Shown here piece by piece: positions 39,101 to 52,300 of a stretch of DNA of 64,000 bases. The stretch is from Cruorifilaria tuberocauda (lineage: Eukaryota; Nematoda; Chromadorea; Rhabditida; Onchocercidae). The notes under the pieces are model-generated. The model was not told the origin of the DNA and did not search any database. It saw only the letters and a program-made list of their open reading frames with translations. The number at the start of each line of letters is the position of its first letter. Position 1 is the stretch's first letter. The stretch is taken from contig JABVXU010000007.1 of NCBI GenBank assembly GCA_013365365.1, positions 372,001 through 436,000 on the forward strand, given 5' to 3'. Made by a program: the position numbers and the translations under genes.

Positions 39101-42100
39101 AACTACGAGCTATTATGGAGCATTATGACAACGATAAAATAGAAATAAGGTGGAATTGAAATTAATAAATAATTAAACAGGAAATTTATTATTTATTCAT
39201 TCTTAGGAACACTGAAATCATTGATTCTTAAATATTTTTATAATTATATATCTCCTGCTGATATGATAAGATCATTATTTGCCGCAAAATGTGACAGTTG
39301 CTTCCAATCACACATATATTTCAACGTTCAAGACATAGTATTCCACTGAATTTAGTATATATATATATAATTGATAAAAGTGATAAAACCTTTATCTCTA
39401 CTTCCTTTTCATTCTATAAAATTATTTATCAATAATTGCAAATATTTAGTTTAACCAAGCACATATGACGCATCCAGTTACTCTGTTCTCTGATCACATT
39501 TACCATTTCTATCATAATTCTATCATCACTTCGATCCCAACCGAAGAACAGGTGCGCAAGCAGTCATTGGCGCAATATGTTTTCGGTTGTTTTTATATTC
39601 CAAACCAGATGGATCGGTTAAGTGACCATTTCAGCCAGAAGTCATTTGCGCTCTTTTTGGTTTAAAATTTCTTACGATCTTTGTATATACTCTCTATTTC
39701 ATCCATTCAGATGAGATAAAATGATATTATATGAAAAAATGAATAAACGAGAAAGTTGTAAATTAGATAATTATAAAATAGTTTGGAAAAAGGGAAATAC
39801 TCTAAAAAAGAAAAGTAAAGGTTACAGTTGTCGTCGGCTTGAATTTATTGAAAAAATAGTAAAATTATAATATTTTAAGATTTATCAGTTTTCTTATATA
39901 TTAGTGATAAGAAAGTCATCATTATTATTATAAATGTTTTAAGATTTATCCTTTTTTTAAATATAAGCGATAAAAAATATCATTTAAATCATTTAAAAAA
40001 TATCACTTATCATTTGTTCTTAAATAACAGTGATAAAAAAGCAGTGGATTATCATTCAGGTTAAACTGCGCATCATTATTCTTTCTCTATCCAAATATGT
40101 ATTGCGTATAGGTGTGTCAACACTAATATTTACCGATTTTCTTGAATGTTACATGGGAATTTACCGCATTATATTGATCTTATTATTACCATGGAACTTT
40201 TGAAAATCATTTATCATAAACATCAGAGATAAAAGATAGCAGTCTATCAATAACTTATCACTTCTCAATCATTATACTGTGTAAAAGTATATCGAAACCA
40301 AATTTATGACTTTTAATTTCGATTTTCTGGAATGTAATACGGAAGTTTATTTCTACCAATTGCAACTTTCGTTGTTTATACTAATAAAAACATTCAGCGA
40401 AGTGGCAAATGTTTGCAAAGATAACAGTGATAACAATAATTAATAACAGCTCATGATAACAGTGATAACAATAATTAATAACAGCTCATTATGAAAGGAA
40501 AGAAAAATTACTTCCAAAAATTAAATTTCAGTTTTTTTACTTTTTAAAATTATTAATATCTTTTAAAATTATTATAGCAGTGGGAAATTGTGATATGCCC
40601 ATTGCCGTGAATTATCGTTGATAAATTTCAATGATCGTTTACAATTAAAAAAATTGACTTGAGATATTTTAAACCTACTTCTTGTTAAAATTAATTACTT
40701 TCTTTTCAGAAACTTATTTAGCTAGCAAATTTACACGTTTAAAACTGCTAAAGAAAAACGACAAATACGTATGCTAAATAAAATATGCAATAATCTGTAA
40801 ATATCGGAATTCGTTTGTAAATAATCTTTTCTGAAAAATGCTTCTTTTGCTTATTCTAAAATTAAATGGATAAATTAATTTTGTAGCCCCTTTAAGGCCT
40901 ATAAATTCATGCTTTAACTCATTTATCGCAGAGCATCAGCCCAAATTCCTCCTTGAAACATGCAATTTAATCATTTACGAGTTAGCTTGAAGAGTGAATC
41001 CTATGAGCAATGCATCATCGTATCTTCAATCATTAAAATAAAACTATCATTATCCGTTGAATGCATCGTATCAGCAATATTCCTTGATCATTAATATAAT
41101 ATATTATTATTCGTTATTAATGATTTTGCTAATCGAATCAAATTGTCCACTTAAGAGTAATTTGAAAATTTAGTTCATTTCCTTTTTATCATTTCAATTA
41201 TTACTCTAAGCAGTTGAAGTCGATCAATCAATAAGCTAAATTTTTAGATTTAATAGAAGAAATTAGATGAAAATACTCTATTCTCAAATTCAAACTTATT
41301 TTTTAAACAAAATTCTACTTTGTGAAAATTTTAAAAATTTCTGAAAAATTCCAGAAGAAGCATTTCAATTATCAGTCATAAAATATTCGACAATAACAAT
41401 AAAATGGATCCCATGCTAATGAGGAAGAATGAGATTGAGAGTAAACAATTCTTGAAAGCACAATCAGAAATGGAATAATTACCTCTTAATTATACTTTAC
41501 TCTTTCATGACTTTCCCATTTCTCCAGTTATCTCTTTCTGATCATCAATTAAATGCTAACTTTTGCTACATATTCGTTACATTTTATTTTTGGGGACAAA
41601 TAAGTTTTTTTTACCTATAAAAGAAAGTGTTTTTCCTTTGTATCTTTTATCAATGTTATGAAATTAATAAATATATAGCTAAAACAATTAAATAATCAAA
41701 AAACGATCAAGTTAAAAAGTAATATATATAAATAATCACATCCATTAAAATATTGAGTAATGATTAATTGATAGCTAATTATTTATTAGTTTAATTAATC
41801 AAATTTTAATTGAAGTTGAAATGAAATCATAAAATCAAATTAGTAGGAAATGAAATTAAGTAAACTATGCTTAAATCCTTAAGCATTCAAATTATTTCTT
41901 TCTTTCAATCTTACACGCAAGATTCTGGAGCCTAAAAAATATCATTTCTTTTTATACATAAATTTGCTAAGGAAAGAAATAAGTACAAATGAGTAAACAA
42001 TTAACTTATTCTAATTCATATATAATGCAATGAATAGGTAAGTAAATAAATAAACTAACAAAGTTTAAGTGATGACGTAATACGTAATTCAACCAGCAGA

Positions 42101-43580
42101 AGTATTATCGAGCACAGCATCACATCACTGAAATTGATAATTGATTTATTTCATACTTATCCAAAAATGTACTAAAATCATCGATCGACAACTTCGACAG
42201 GAACTTAAACCAATGCTTTCAAATCATCGGCAAATTGCAATAACTGATGGATACGAATTGAAATTAATATTGAATAATTAAATTTTGCAAAAATAAAAAT
42301 TAATCATATTTTAAGGTTATCATTCTGTCTATTCAATTGATCCATCTCAACATAATCAATGTTAGATGCAATAATTTGTAAAATTTATATTTTCAAATAT
42401 TCGAATTTATCACTGTGATAAAAGTATTATCAGTTATTACACTTTCATTTTCTTTTTATTTTTTATTATTTTTATTTTCTATACTTTTTATTTTCTGTTA
42501 GTCACAAAAAAAGAGAGAAAGAAATTTAGAAAATTGGAAAATGCTAGAAATAAATATCAGTAAATAATTTTTCCATATATATATATATATTCCTTAATTT
42601 CTCCTCTTTTCAATGCTATTTTTCTAGCTTTCAACCATTAATTTTCTTCGTAAATTTTAATTGAACCTTTTTTCAATGCTATTTTTATGGAATAAAAAAT
42701 GAATGATATGACTGATATAGAGTAAAAGCATTAAAGATGAACATTTTATCAGCTATTCATAGCTAAACTTACCATTTATAATGGCTAATTTTACAAGGAA
42801 AATTTGAATGTTATTTCTATTTGAACACAGTAATGTAATAATATCAATCATGATAAATGATTAATAATCATAATAATAATAATAACTAAATTAATTATTT
42901 AAAAAAATCAAAAAACTCGATTTTCTCTCGCATAACTTGAACGAAATAATCCTAAGCTTCTCCTTTTCTTCTTTTAAAGACAGAAAACAACTTTAATTGC
43001 AAACTATTTTGTTACAAGAATTAAGAATTATCGGAAAAAACTCACTTTTTAAAAAAAAATATTCTTGAAAAATAATTTATTGATATTTTAAATTATCAAT
43101 TCTTCATAATATGGAAGAAATGATAAAATATTTTTGATGAAGAAAAGATTAAAAAAAGTAAATTTTCCCAAAAAAAAAACAATAACAAAGATTAAACGAA
43201 GTTTGAAAATAAAATTTCATCAAGTAATTATGAAAAAAATTTCGATTAAAGAGTTAAAATCTCTATCAAAAAAAGATTTTGGAGAATTATTATATTTTGT
43301 TATCAGGAAATATTTGTGAAAATAGCATTTAAACTGTTGGAATGGAAAAATGAATTCATATTGATAAGTTTTATTCAGTCAAACTATAAAAATTAATAAA
43401 CTTTCGTTTCATTAATAACTTACTACAAAATTGATAATTACTGGAATTATCATGTCAAAAAGTTTGAAAAGTACTGTGAATGGAGAAAAGGGATGTGTTA
43501 TTCAATGTGTTATTCCCTATATCTTATACTCTGCTTATTTTACAAGCTTCATTCATGTTCGAACTTGAAAAGTTTTTAAA
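36147..43580. other. gene desert, left part
   Basis: About 7.4 kb 5' of the first recognised DDR exon; the missing signal-peptide exon should lie here. A hydrophobic minus-strand stretch at about 36240-36285 (RFYLITLLLFTSHSK) has no ATG and its phase does not join the next exon. GC-richer patches occur at about 36900-36990, 38450-38600 and 39530-39640. Otherwise AT-rich, with a short AT microsatellite near 39355 and another near 42585. Confidence 0.5.
40420..40489. repeat. perfect 35-bp tandem duplication
   Basis: The 35-base unit beginning GATAACAGTGATAACAATAA occupies 40420-40454 and is repeated without change at 40455-40489, which implies a recent duplication. Confidence 0.9.
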
Positions 43581-43584
43581 ATAC

Positions 43585-43735
43585 ATTTCATTCGTAGGAA
43601 CAGGCTTATCGTTTTTCATTGCTTTAAGAAAAACTTTGAAGTAAATCATCAACGCAAACAACAGAGGAAAGTCCGGACTCCAAAAAGGGTAAAGGAAAAC
43701 CACGGAGGTAGCTCCAGCTCAGGACTACAGAAAAT
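43585..43735 (+). pseudogene. bacterial-type RNase P RNA-like segment in permuted order (candidate Wolbachia-derived rnpB relic)
   Basis: GAGGAAAGTCCGGACTCC at 43664-43681 matches the conserved CR-I/P4 block of bacterial RNase P RNA almost perfectly. CTACAGAAAA at 43725-43734 resembles the later CR-II block. Upstream, AACAGGCTTATC at 43599-43610 resembles the CR-V/P4' 3' end. It is followed by GTTTTTC (43611-43617), a 10-base loop and GAAAAAC (43628-43634), a perfect hairpin where the P1 helix would be. GAAGTAAAT at 43638-43646 can pair 7 of 9 with ATTTCATTC at 43585-43593, in the place of P2. The 3' elements therefore precede the 5' elements. A short GGAG/CTCC hairpin lies at 43704-43715. 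Most of the specificity domain is not recognisable, so a functional RNA is doubtful. The Wolbachia origin is inferred from the bacterial motifs and the filarial-like host. Confidence 0.5.
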
Positions 43736-44376
43736 ACTAAAGATTAGAAATCTCATAATCATTTTATTAAGCATTCACCATTTCAATTTGCATTCAAAAA
43801 TCAATTAATCGTTAATTTTATACAATTAATTTGAAAAATAATTCTGTATTATTCCCTAACTTATCTTCTACTCTTCTTATCAAAAAAATCAAAAATTTAA
43901 TAATTCCAATGCAAAATTCCAACTCAAGAACATGACTTCAAAAAAAAAATATTTATTCGTTAAGAAATAAGAGAATTGTGAAATTAAAAGAACTAATTAA
44001 GCATTGTTTAAGCATTAATAAAACTTTAATTTTTCTGCATTATTTTTCAAAATTTCACAATATGTAATGGTTAAATTTATTTATATTACATTTCCAACCA
44101 TTTAATTTAAAAAATTTAATTTCGTTTAAAAAGAATTTCAACAATCAAAATATTGCAGCAACAATAACTGTAACAAATCAATCATTCAATCAGTTCAGCA
44201 ACATATTTTTTCCTTTTAAAATTAGTAATCTAAGCGTTTGTCTATTTTAAAAACTATTCGATAATTTTTCAAATGTTATGAATTGATTTGAATTAATTGG
44301 AAAAAATGAAAAACTAACAAATTTGAAAAATTTTCTGACTTCAATTAATTTTTCACACTCATATATCACATTTAAG

Positions 44377-44880
44377 TTCAATAATAATCCTCAGAAGAAA
44401 GGAATCATTCAGGCGAGCATTATGAATATTATAGGAAGAAAAATTAAAATTTTGAAATTTATTCGCTAATTTCATAAGAAGTAAAATTGAAATGATAAAT
44501 GACAAGTTATATAATTAAATTCAACATTAATCCTCAGGGAACGGAAGAGAGAAGAGGGAGAGGGAGAAAGAAAGAAATCAATTCAGGTGGGCACTAGAAT
44601 ATCATAAATGGAAAAATTAAATGAAATTTGAAAATGAATTTAACTACTTTACAAGAAATAAATTTTTGAAATGATAAATGATAAGTTATATATTTGAATT
44701 CAACATTAATTCTCAGGGAAAGACTGGAAGAGAGAGAAAAGAAATCATTCACATGAGTAATATGAATATCATAGGAGGAGAATTTGCTAATTTTATTTTT
44801 TCTTTTTGCAGAAAAATTTAAAGAGTAGAGAAATTTTCGAATGACAATTGACAAATTGTACATTTCTAAATTTCATTCCA
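44377..44880. repeat. three diverged tandem copies, units of about 145-180 bp
   Basis: Copies begin near 44377, 44520 and 44699 with TTCAATAATAATCCTCAG, TTCAACATTAATCCTCAGGG and TTCAACATTAATTCTCAGGG. Each is followed by an A/G-rich stretch, an AATCATTCAGG-type motif, an AATATCATA-type motif and GAAATGATAAATGA. The two later copies are most alike. Confidence 0.75.
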
Positions 44881-44905
44881 AAAAATATTGGTAAATTTTG
44901 AAGAA

Positions 44906-44965
44906 AATTAAAGAGAAAGAGAAAGGGAGAGAGAGAGGTAAAGAGAAAGGGAAAAGTAATGAGAG
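44906..44965. repeat. GA-rich microsatellite
   Basis: Purine-only AG/GGGA repeats immediately after the three-copy tandem array. Confidence 0.7.
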
Positions 44966-46764
44966 AGTGTTCTGTGATGTGCGCAATTTGATGACAACTA
45001 CTGATTGCTTCCGTTAAGAGTTAAAGGGGAGATGGGCTGGACAGTGGACAGCACCGCCTTTCCTAATATCGCTGGGAAGAGCGGTCTGCGGAAATGTCCC
45101 TTACTTATCACTTTCTGTCCCTCTACCCTATCCTTCCATCATTTACTCATTACAGTTTCTTCAGAGTTACCATAATTTTTGCTTTTTGTATTAATCATCC
45201 GAAAAATGAAATGTTAAAAATGTTTTTAGTTTTAAAGAAATTATCGAAAAGAATGTGATAAAATGCAACTATCCTTCAGGTAAGTTTTGAATTAAAAAAC
45301 GAGTCGTTACGTCATGTTAAATTCTTATAAATTTTAATTTAAAGGTGGATGAGAGAGGTAAAATTATAACAATAAATTATCACTTTTGAAATTCTTTCCA
45401 TGATACTATTCATGCTTATGAGTGATTATTATTAGCTATGAATTAGCTCATCTCAAAAAACAATTCTCGAATTTAATAAACACCCAAATGACAGTAAATC
45501 ACATAGACTTAACGTATGATTATGTGTTGAAGAAGAAATTAGTATTAGCTCTTACCTTCTAATAGAAGAGGCAATGAAACACGAATCATAAAGCATGTTT
45601 TAATGATTGATTAGTTGATATCAATAACTTCACATTTGTAAATAGCTCTAAGAATCCAGATTCCAGTAATAAAAGATAATTAAGTTAGCAGATGGTTCAA
45701 AGGCTGTATCAATTTGGTGATATCAAAAATTACAACTGTTTCAAAAATCTTAAGAATCAAGGTCCAAGAATAAAATTTCTAGAAAGAGAAAGGTTTCGAG
45801 AGCATCAAACAAACGAATCATCGGTCATCTAATGAATTCTTCCCTTAGTTAAACAATAAAATGATTCGTTAATGATTATTGAACTGGAATTCAATTCTAA
45901 TTAGATTAAGGTTATTTTGAGGATATATAAGAGATTATAAGGGTTAATTTGGCTATAAATAAAATCTTTAAAGACAGAATAAAACGCCAAGAGAAATAAG
46001 GTTTATCGGTAATTAACAAATCAAACATTCATCCGTTTCATCACCTTTAAAATTCATTCTAAGTTTAGAAATCATAATTGATCGACTAGTGTAACGATTA
46101 CAAAAAAACCTTTCCAATACTTTTTTCCACTTTGTAAAGGCTATTATTAACTTAATTGAATGAGAAAATTTATAAATTTATCAGTTTACCTATTTACTAT
46201 TTAAATTTAGATAATTTCATTAAAAATTCCAGTTTCTTATTTTCCAAGAAATCGACTGGACAATAATGACCTTGACAAAGAAATTTTTTTTCCGTTTTTT
46301 TCAACGCAAATTTTATAATTAACTTAGATTTTTAATTTAATTCTCAATAAACTTCTTCCTCTTTTGCACATTTCTAAAGAATTTTCAACTTTTATTAACT
46401 TCTAAATAGTATAATTTAAATGCTTATTTCGATTCTGATACAAAGCTGGCTTCAGTCGATCGTAGAAAAACGTTTCAAATATCAATCATAAAATTTAATT
46501 GCAGAATTAGTCCTAGAAATGGCAGTTCGTATTATCCAATTGAAATCAACTTTAGATCAGTTGAATTCAATTTAATTTCTATTAAATTAAACATTGCAAA
46601 ATTGTTATGAAAGAATTTAACCTCTTCATTGCTATCTATTCATGACTTCCCTGTGGAATTGAAATTGGCGCTTAGATGATGAATACCAAGTTTAACATAA
46701 TAAGCTTAGACATTTCCACTATTACTACTAATCAGTTCCTCTTTACTAAAAATAAGTAAAACTT

Positions 46765-46798
46765 ATATGTTTGTATATGTATGTGTATGTGTGTGTGA
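46765..46798. repeat. TG/TATG microsatellite
   Basis: TATGTG-type imperfect repeats ending in a short TG run. Confidence 0.75.
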
Positions 46799-48429
46799 CT
46801 GTCAGCCTATAAAAATTTATGGCAAATTATTTACATTCGTAATTAATTTACTTGTATTTTTAATTAATATAATTTTTCAATTAATAAATTAAAGAGAAAA
46901 AGAGTTGATTTCTTTTAAATGAAATGTAAGGAAATGTGAATAAAGACAAATATCACTGACTATCTTAATTAATCAAGAATTTTATAGAAAACAGAACATT
47001 TTTATCATTTCTAATTTAAGACTAAATAATAAGACAAATTTATTAAAGATATCTCATTTGTTAAACTGAAAGAAGAAAATAAGTAAATATCAAATTTGAT
47101 TTTGTAGGTAATTTATTGAATTCTTATTTCTTCTTATCACTAATATTCTAAAAGTTCTCTCAAAAAATTATTCCTCAAAATGGATGAATTAAGAAAGCTC
47201 ATTGTAAGTTGAAATAAAAGTAATGAGAAATTTTAACGATGAATTGGTAACCTGAAAATGATGAAAAGAATGAATTTCCATCCATAAATAATCATATGTT
47301 AATGAGCTCTGATTAAAATTTCAGGTGGAAATATCAATGAAACAATTAATTGCTTTTTTCGGAATAAATTACCTTCATGAAATATGAAAATTTTAGCAAT
47401 ATGAGAATTTTTCAATTTTATAGTTGTTGCTAATTGATTAGTGCAATGATAAATTAATTAAACTTTTTAAAATTATAGAACCAAAATTAAAAGAGAATTC
47501 TCCACATTTAGGTTAAATATTACATTGTTAAATGATTCCAATAATTTTATAAATTCTATAAGTTTTAATAACTTTCGGTAATTTGCGCATTCCTTCTCTT
47601 TCAAAAAACAAAGAACAAATTAGGAAGGCAATTTCAATTTCAAATTTTTTTAATAAACTAAAATTCAGTAGTAAAATTAGAGAAAATGCTATTAGTCATG
47701 ATGATGACAAACTTTTATAAATAATAAAAATTTTTAAATAAAATGATATCATATTGATTTTTATCTCTTTACTGATAATTCATCAGTTTCCACAACTTTT
47801 ATTAGTTTATCTTATTAATAATAATTAGCATTACACTTTTGAAGCATCATTCTCCTCTTCAAAATCCCACAATAAAATTTCTGATAGTAAAATGAAATTT
47901 CATTCACACTGACACTGTGTATTTTAACAACCGCAAATGCTGAAAAACAATAGAAATTTTAAATTCGAACACAGTGACAAGGTACTGATAAGGTAAACTA
48001 ATAAAGGTGGAAATATGAAAAATAAAGTTTCTGTTTTTTTTTTATTTATCAAGTAAATCAAAAGTTAAATTATTCGTTAATTTCTTTCTCAGTATTGCCT
48101 GTTGAATGCTTTTTAAAAATTTATCTGAAATTCATCCGAGAAATCTCAAAACTCCCTCTAAAATTCCCACTTCGCATAAAATGATCGTTAGAAATATGAC
48201 ATTTTCCGCTTTTGCTTTGAATTTAAATCGTAAATATCATTTAAAGTTTCCCGCAGGCGTCATTCTTAAAATTGTAACAAGCGCAAACTTTAAAATTGCA
48301 ATTCAGCAAATTATTCATTTACCATACTAATTTAAAGCATGACATAATATGAGAATGATATTGTAATCTTTGAGAATAATACAAAAAAAAAGCAAAAGCA
48401 AAAAGCAAAAGTAAAAATAAAAGAAAAAA

Positions 48430-48650
48430 TATATCCGTTTTTGTAAAATAAAATACGAAAAGCAGTCTTATTAATAAATTATTTATGAAAATTAAATAAA
48501 TTTGAGTGGAAAATTTTTGAAATAAAGGTATCCGTTTATTTATATTAAAAAAAAGACGAGAAACAGTCTAACCAGTAAGTTTCATAATAAATTTAAGTAA
48601 GATATTTTTTGAAACAAAATTATTTGTTTATTTATTTATTTATCTAAAAC
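48430..48650. repeat. diverged tandem repeat, about 95-100 bp unit
   Basis: The order ATCCGTTT, AAAATACGAAAAGCAGTC, AATAAATT, then GAAATAAAGGT is repeated as ATCCGTTTATT, AAAGACGAGAAACAGTC, AATAAATT, then GAAACAAAATT. A third copy start (ATTTGTTTATT) follows. Confidence 0.65.
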
Positions 48651-49009
48651 AAAAGAAAAGAGAGAAAGAAGAGGTAATAAACGCCATTTTTGCAAAAATC
48701 TGATATATGAAAATATATTTGAAAGGAAAAGTTTGCTAGAAAAGGCTAAAATACTTGAAATGGAAAATGATAAATGGAGAAGCAATGTGTTTGCAACTTG
48801 TCTGCTTTTTCAGAAAGATTTCTATCCCTAAAATTTTCAACTTGAAATTTCTCTTCCTTCCCTTCCATTTCAAGACGAATTTGTTATTTACACAAATTTC
48901 CAACGAACAATCGTTATGGATACGTTTTTTCCTGGACTGATAGCTGTCAGTAAACAAATGACATGTTAATGTTGTTCCTGTTTTTTTCCCTTTCAATAAG
49001 ATATGATAA

Positions 49010-49325
49010 TAAGCGGAAAATCCAACCGAAAATATTCTTTACACGAAAAATTTCCTTTAAAGTTTTGTTAAAAGTTTAAGTTTAGATGTGATATTATTGA
49101 ATTTTAAATTATTTTACAGAAGTACCTTTATTTTTAATTCATTGCAATTACTTGAATGAATAATTAAAGGCGTAATATTTTTGAATTTTAATAAGATAAT
49201 AAAGCCAAAAATCCAACTAGAAATATTTCTTGAAGTTTTGTTAAAGTAACAAATGTTAGGTTTAACATTTTTGAATTTTAAATTATTATATGGTAGTATT
49301 TTGTCTTTAATTTATTGCGATGAAA
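49010..49325. repeat. two-copy diverged tandem repeat, about 180 bp unit
   Basis: Both copies contain CCAAC, GAAAATATTC or GAAATATTTC, AAGTTTTGTTAAA, TTGAATTTTAAATTATT and TTTAATT(C/T)ATTGC in the same order, near 49020-49145 and 49213-49321. Confidence 0.7.
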
Positions 49326-52300
49326 AGTTTGTTAGCTCAAATAAATACGAATTTCTATATGCTTTAATAAAGAAATTCAGTAGCTAGCAAGCTAATAATT
49401 CAGTCGTTTGGTAAACGATTTTGGTTATAATTTGCTGAAATTATAAATATCTTTCATAAATTAATAAAATTAATTTTTTTACGCATAATAATCCTCCAGC
49501 TAAATAAATGAGATTATAGTGGTAAATTAAAGCAGTGCATTTTATAAATTATGGATGGATGCATTAAAAATTTTTGTTGAAAACACTAAATTTAAAAAGC
49601 GTTTTAAGACCAATTAATTAATGCAAGGAAGAAGAAATAATCTCTGATATACTTTCGTTAGAGTCATCAGAAATTATTGATAAGGATATGTGATAAGGAT
49701 ACACGCTTATTTTTCCAATGAGTATTGGATTACATATATGTTACATTTACAAAGCTCATTAGCTATAAGTTGCAATAAAATCAATTAAAAAGATAATTGA
49801 ACTCATTTTGCCTAAGATTATTTTATTTTAATTATTCAGGTAGTTGCAACCTTACTTTTTCACATTATTTCACGCAAATTTAAGCTTGCCAAGTTTAACA
49901 AGATTTAAAAAGGCTTATCATTTCACATGTTATTGGAAAGAATGTGCAATAAAATAATGAGGCTAGTACAGTTATAAATGCAAACAAGAAAGCTGTTTTG
50001 GGGTCTGAATTAGAAGAGAAATATATGATTAAGCTACGAGCTAATGTATTAACAAAGTCTAAATAAAAGTCCAGGAGAAAAAAATTATGAAAAGAAAGCC
50101 TCAAGTTCCATTCAGAAGAAAAGGCCCAAGAGGCACTTATTGTAAAAATTGAACACGAATAAATATTTTTTTCTATGGAGATCAAGGCTGTTTTTTTTCT
50201 TTTTCAATAGAAGAAATTATCACAATGATAGAATCCATTTTATCACTTTTTATAATTTCTGATCTTCAACAATATATCCTTCGTGGTGATAAAAATGATG
50301 ATAATTTCATTTTTCAATAATCTTATCTTAACTCAAATTATAAATTCTGCCAAAAAGAAGCAAAGCTACTGATGATAAGATTTGTGCTAATGATGAGAGA
50401 GAAAATAGTTGGAAATCAATTAAGTAAACTATTATTAATAAACTAATAAACAATTCAGTAAAGTATATTTAAAATTCATAGTAGTATAATACTTAAATGA
50501 TTTCCTTTAACAAAACAGGACTGAAAAGTGGCGCTATGCTGAGAAGGAAACAATGATAACATGTAAATCTAATATTATCATAATTAACTTTCTTTGCAAT
50601 ATAATTTAAAGCATTCTCTGATTAATAAAACTGTTAGAAAAAAATATCATCATGCATTTTGGTATAATTAGAAAAGATCATATTTCATGATAAAGATTAA
50701 ACATCTTTTTACAACTCTCAAATACATATGCTAATATTCTTGCTTCATTCAATCTTTAAGCTTAAATTTATCTTTCAATCTTTGTCTTCATGCAATTCGA
50801 CAAGAAAAGTACATATATGGACATTATTTTGTCAAAAATTAACAACATGAGAAGCTTCATGAAAAATTCTAAAATAAGAATTTAGTCTTTGAAATGTATG
50901 CTACGTAAATTTTAAAAAAATAAAATAAAATATGGCAAATCGGTATTATGAATTTGATGTAAGCGAATGATAATATGTTTAAATTTATTTAATTAGACAA
51001 TTTCTGCTAAATCATACTTATCTTCCTTCTGACTAATTAAATTTACTAAAGCATAATCGCTAGAGGCGGAGATTGAAAAATGGAAAAGAAAGATTGGATG
51101 ATTACAACCATTCGTGTTATCATATAAAAATACTATCTAAAATACTTACTAGAAATTAATATTGAATTGATTTAAACGATAGCATGAAAAGCTTAAATTT
51201 CCGTGTTGCAGTATAACTCTTGATTTTTGTGATTGATTTATAAATGATATGGTTAGCAATAGCGTAGATCGTGATATTGAAAAATCACAAAAACTAGAAA
51301 TGCTCCGATTGTTTTTCATCTTTATAAGAGAATTTAAGTTTACTCAATAATAAGAAGATATCATATTGATAATTGGTTGTTGCTATTGCTGTTGAATGCA
51401 AAAGTGCAATGATTAAAAGATAAGCATGTTATCATAATTTAAATCATCAACAATCACAGTAACAACAACGACGATAATGCCGCATAAAATTACTTCCTAA
51501 TAATTTTGAGAAATGTTAAAATCAAGATGCATCTTTTTATTTGAATGAAATTCATAGCATTAAAGCATTATAAGCTTTACTTAAATTTAATTTGAAATGC
51601 AAGCATTTCATTTAGTATGTAATATTAGAAACAAATGTTAATTAAAACCGATATTATACGATTAAATAATTCGTTACTATCGAATAATCCAAATATATGA
51701 TTCTAAATAATATGAAATAATGAAATGCAGTAATCAGAAATCTGTTCTTTTAACTGGTTTTTATCTCTACCTAAAATATATATCATCAAATTCATTCTCG
51801 TACATTCTATATTGAAATACTTTCAAAAAAATAGACCGAATACATAAATGTTAATCCGAGTCTTTTCTAAAATCAAATCAGAATTTTATAGAACAATGTC
51901 AATTGATCATTTTAATGAACAATGAATATTATGAAAGTTGAATAAGTGGAATCTCGTTTTGTATGAAATTACAAAAATCTTATTCTTACTAACAATAACT
52001 TAAAAAAAAAAATAATGCTCAAATTGAAATCGATAAATGAAGTATGATAAAGAATGATATATAACGAGATTTCAATGTTCCGAAAATACATATGAAATTT
52101 AACAAACAATATTATCAGAACAGGTAACTACTGCAACCTTAGCAAGAAAAAAAGAAAAAATAGCGATCGATTTAACAAATGACAAATTGGAAATATTGAG
52201 TGAGAAAAATTTTCCACAAAAAACTTATTGAAACATTCAACTTAACATTTTAGTGAACTTTCAATCAAAAGAATTATTACAAAAGACAAACCGTCATTAT

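Noticed and set aside
43134..43319. Lys-rich plus-strand open frame of 61 codons
   Set aside because: Composition-driven poly-A frame with no domain, splice context or similarity.
48106..48330. Plus-strand open frame of 74 codons
   Set aside because: No recognisable domain, no exon partners, surrounded by repeats; treated as chance.
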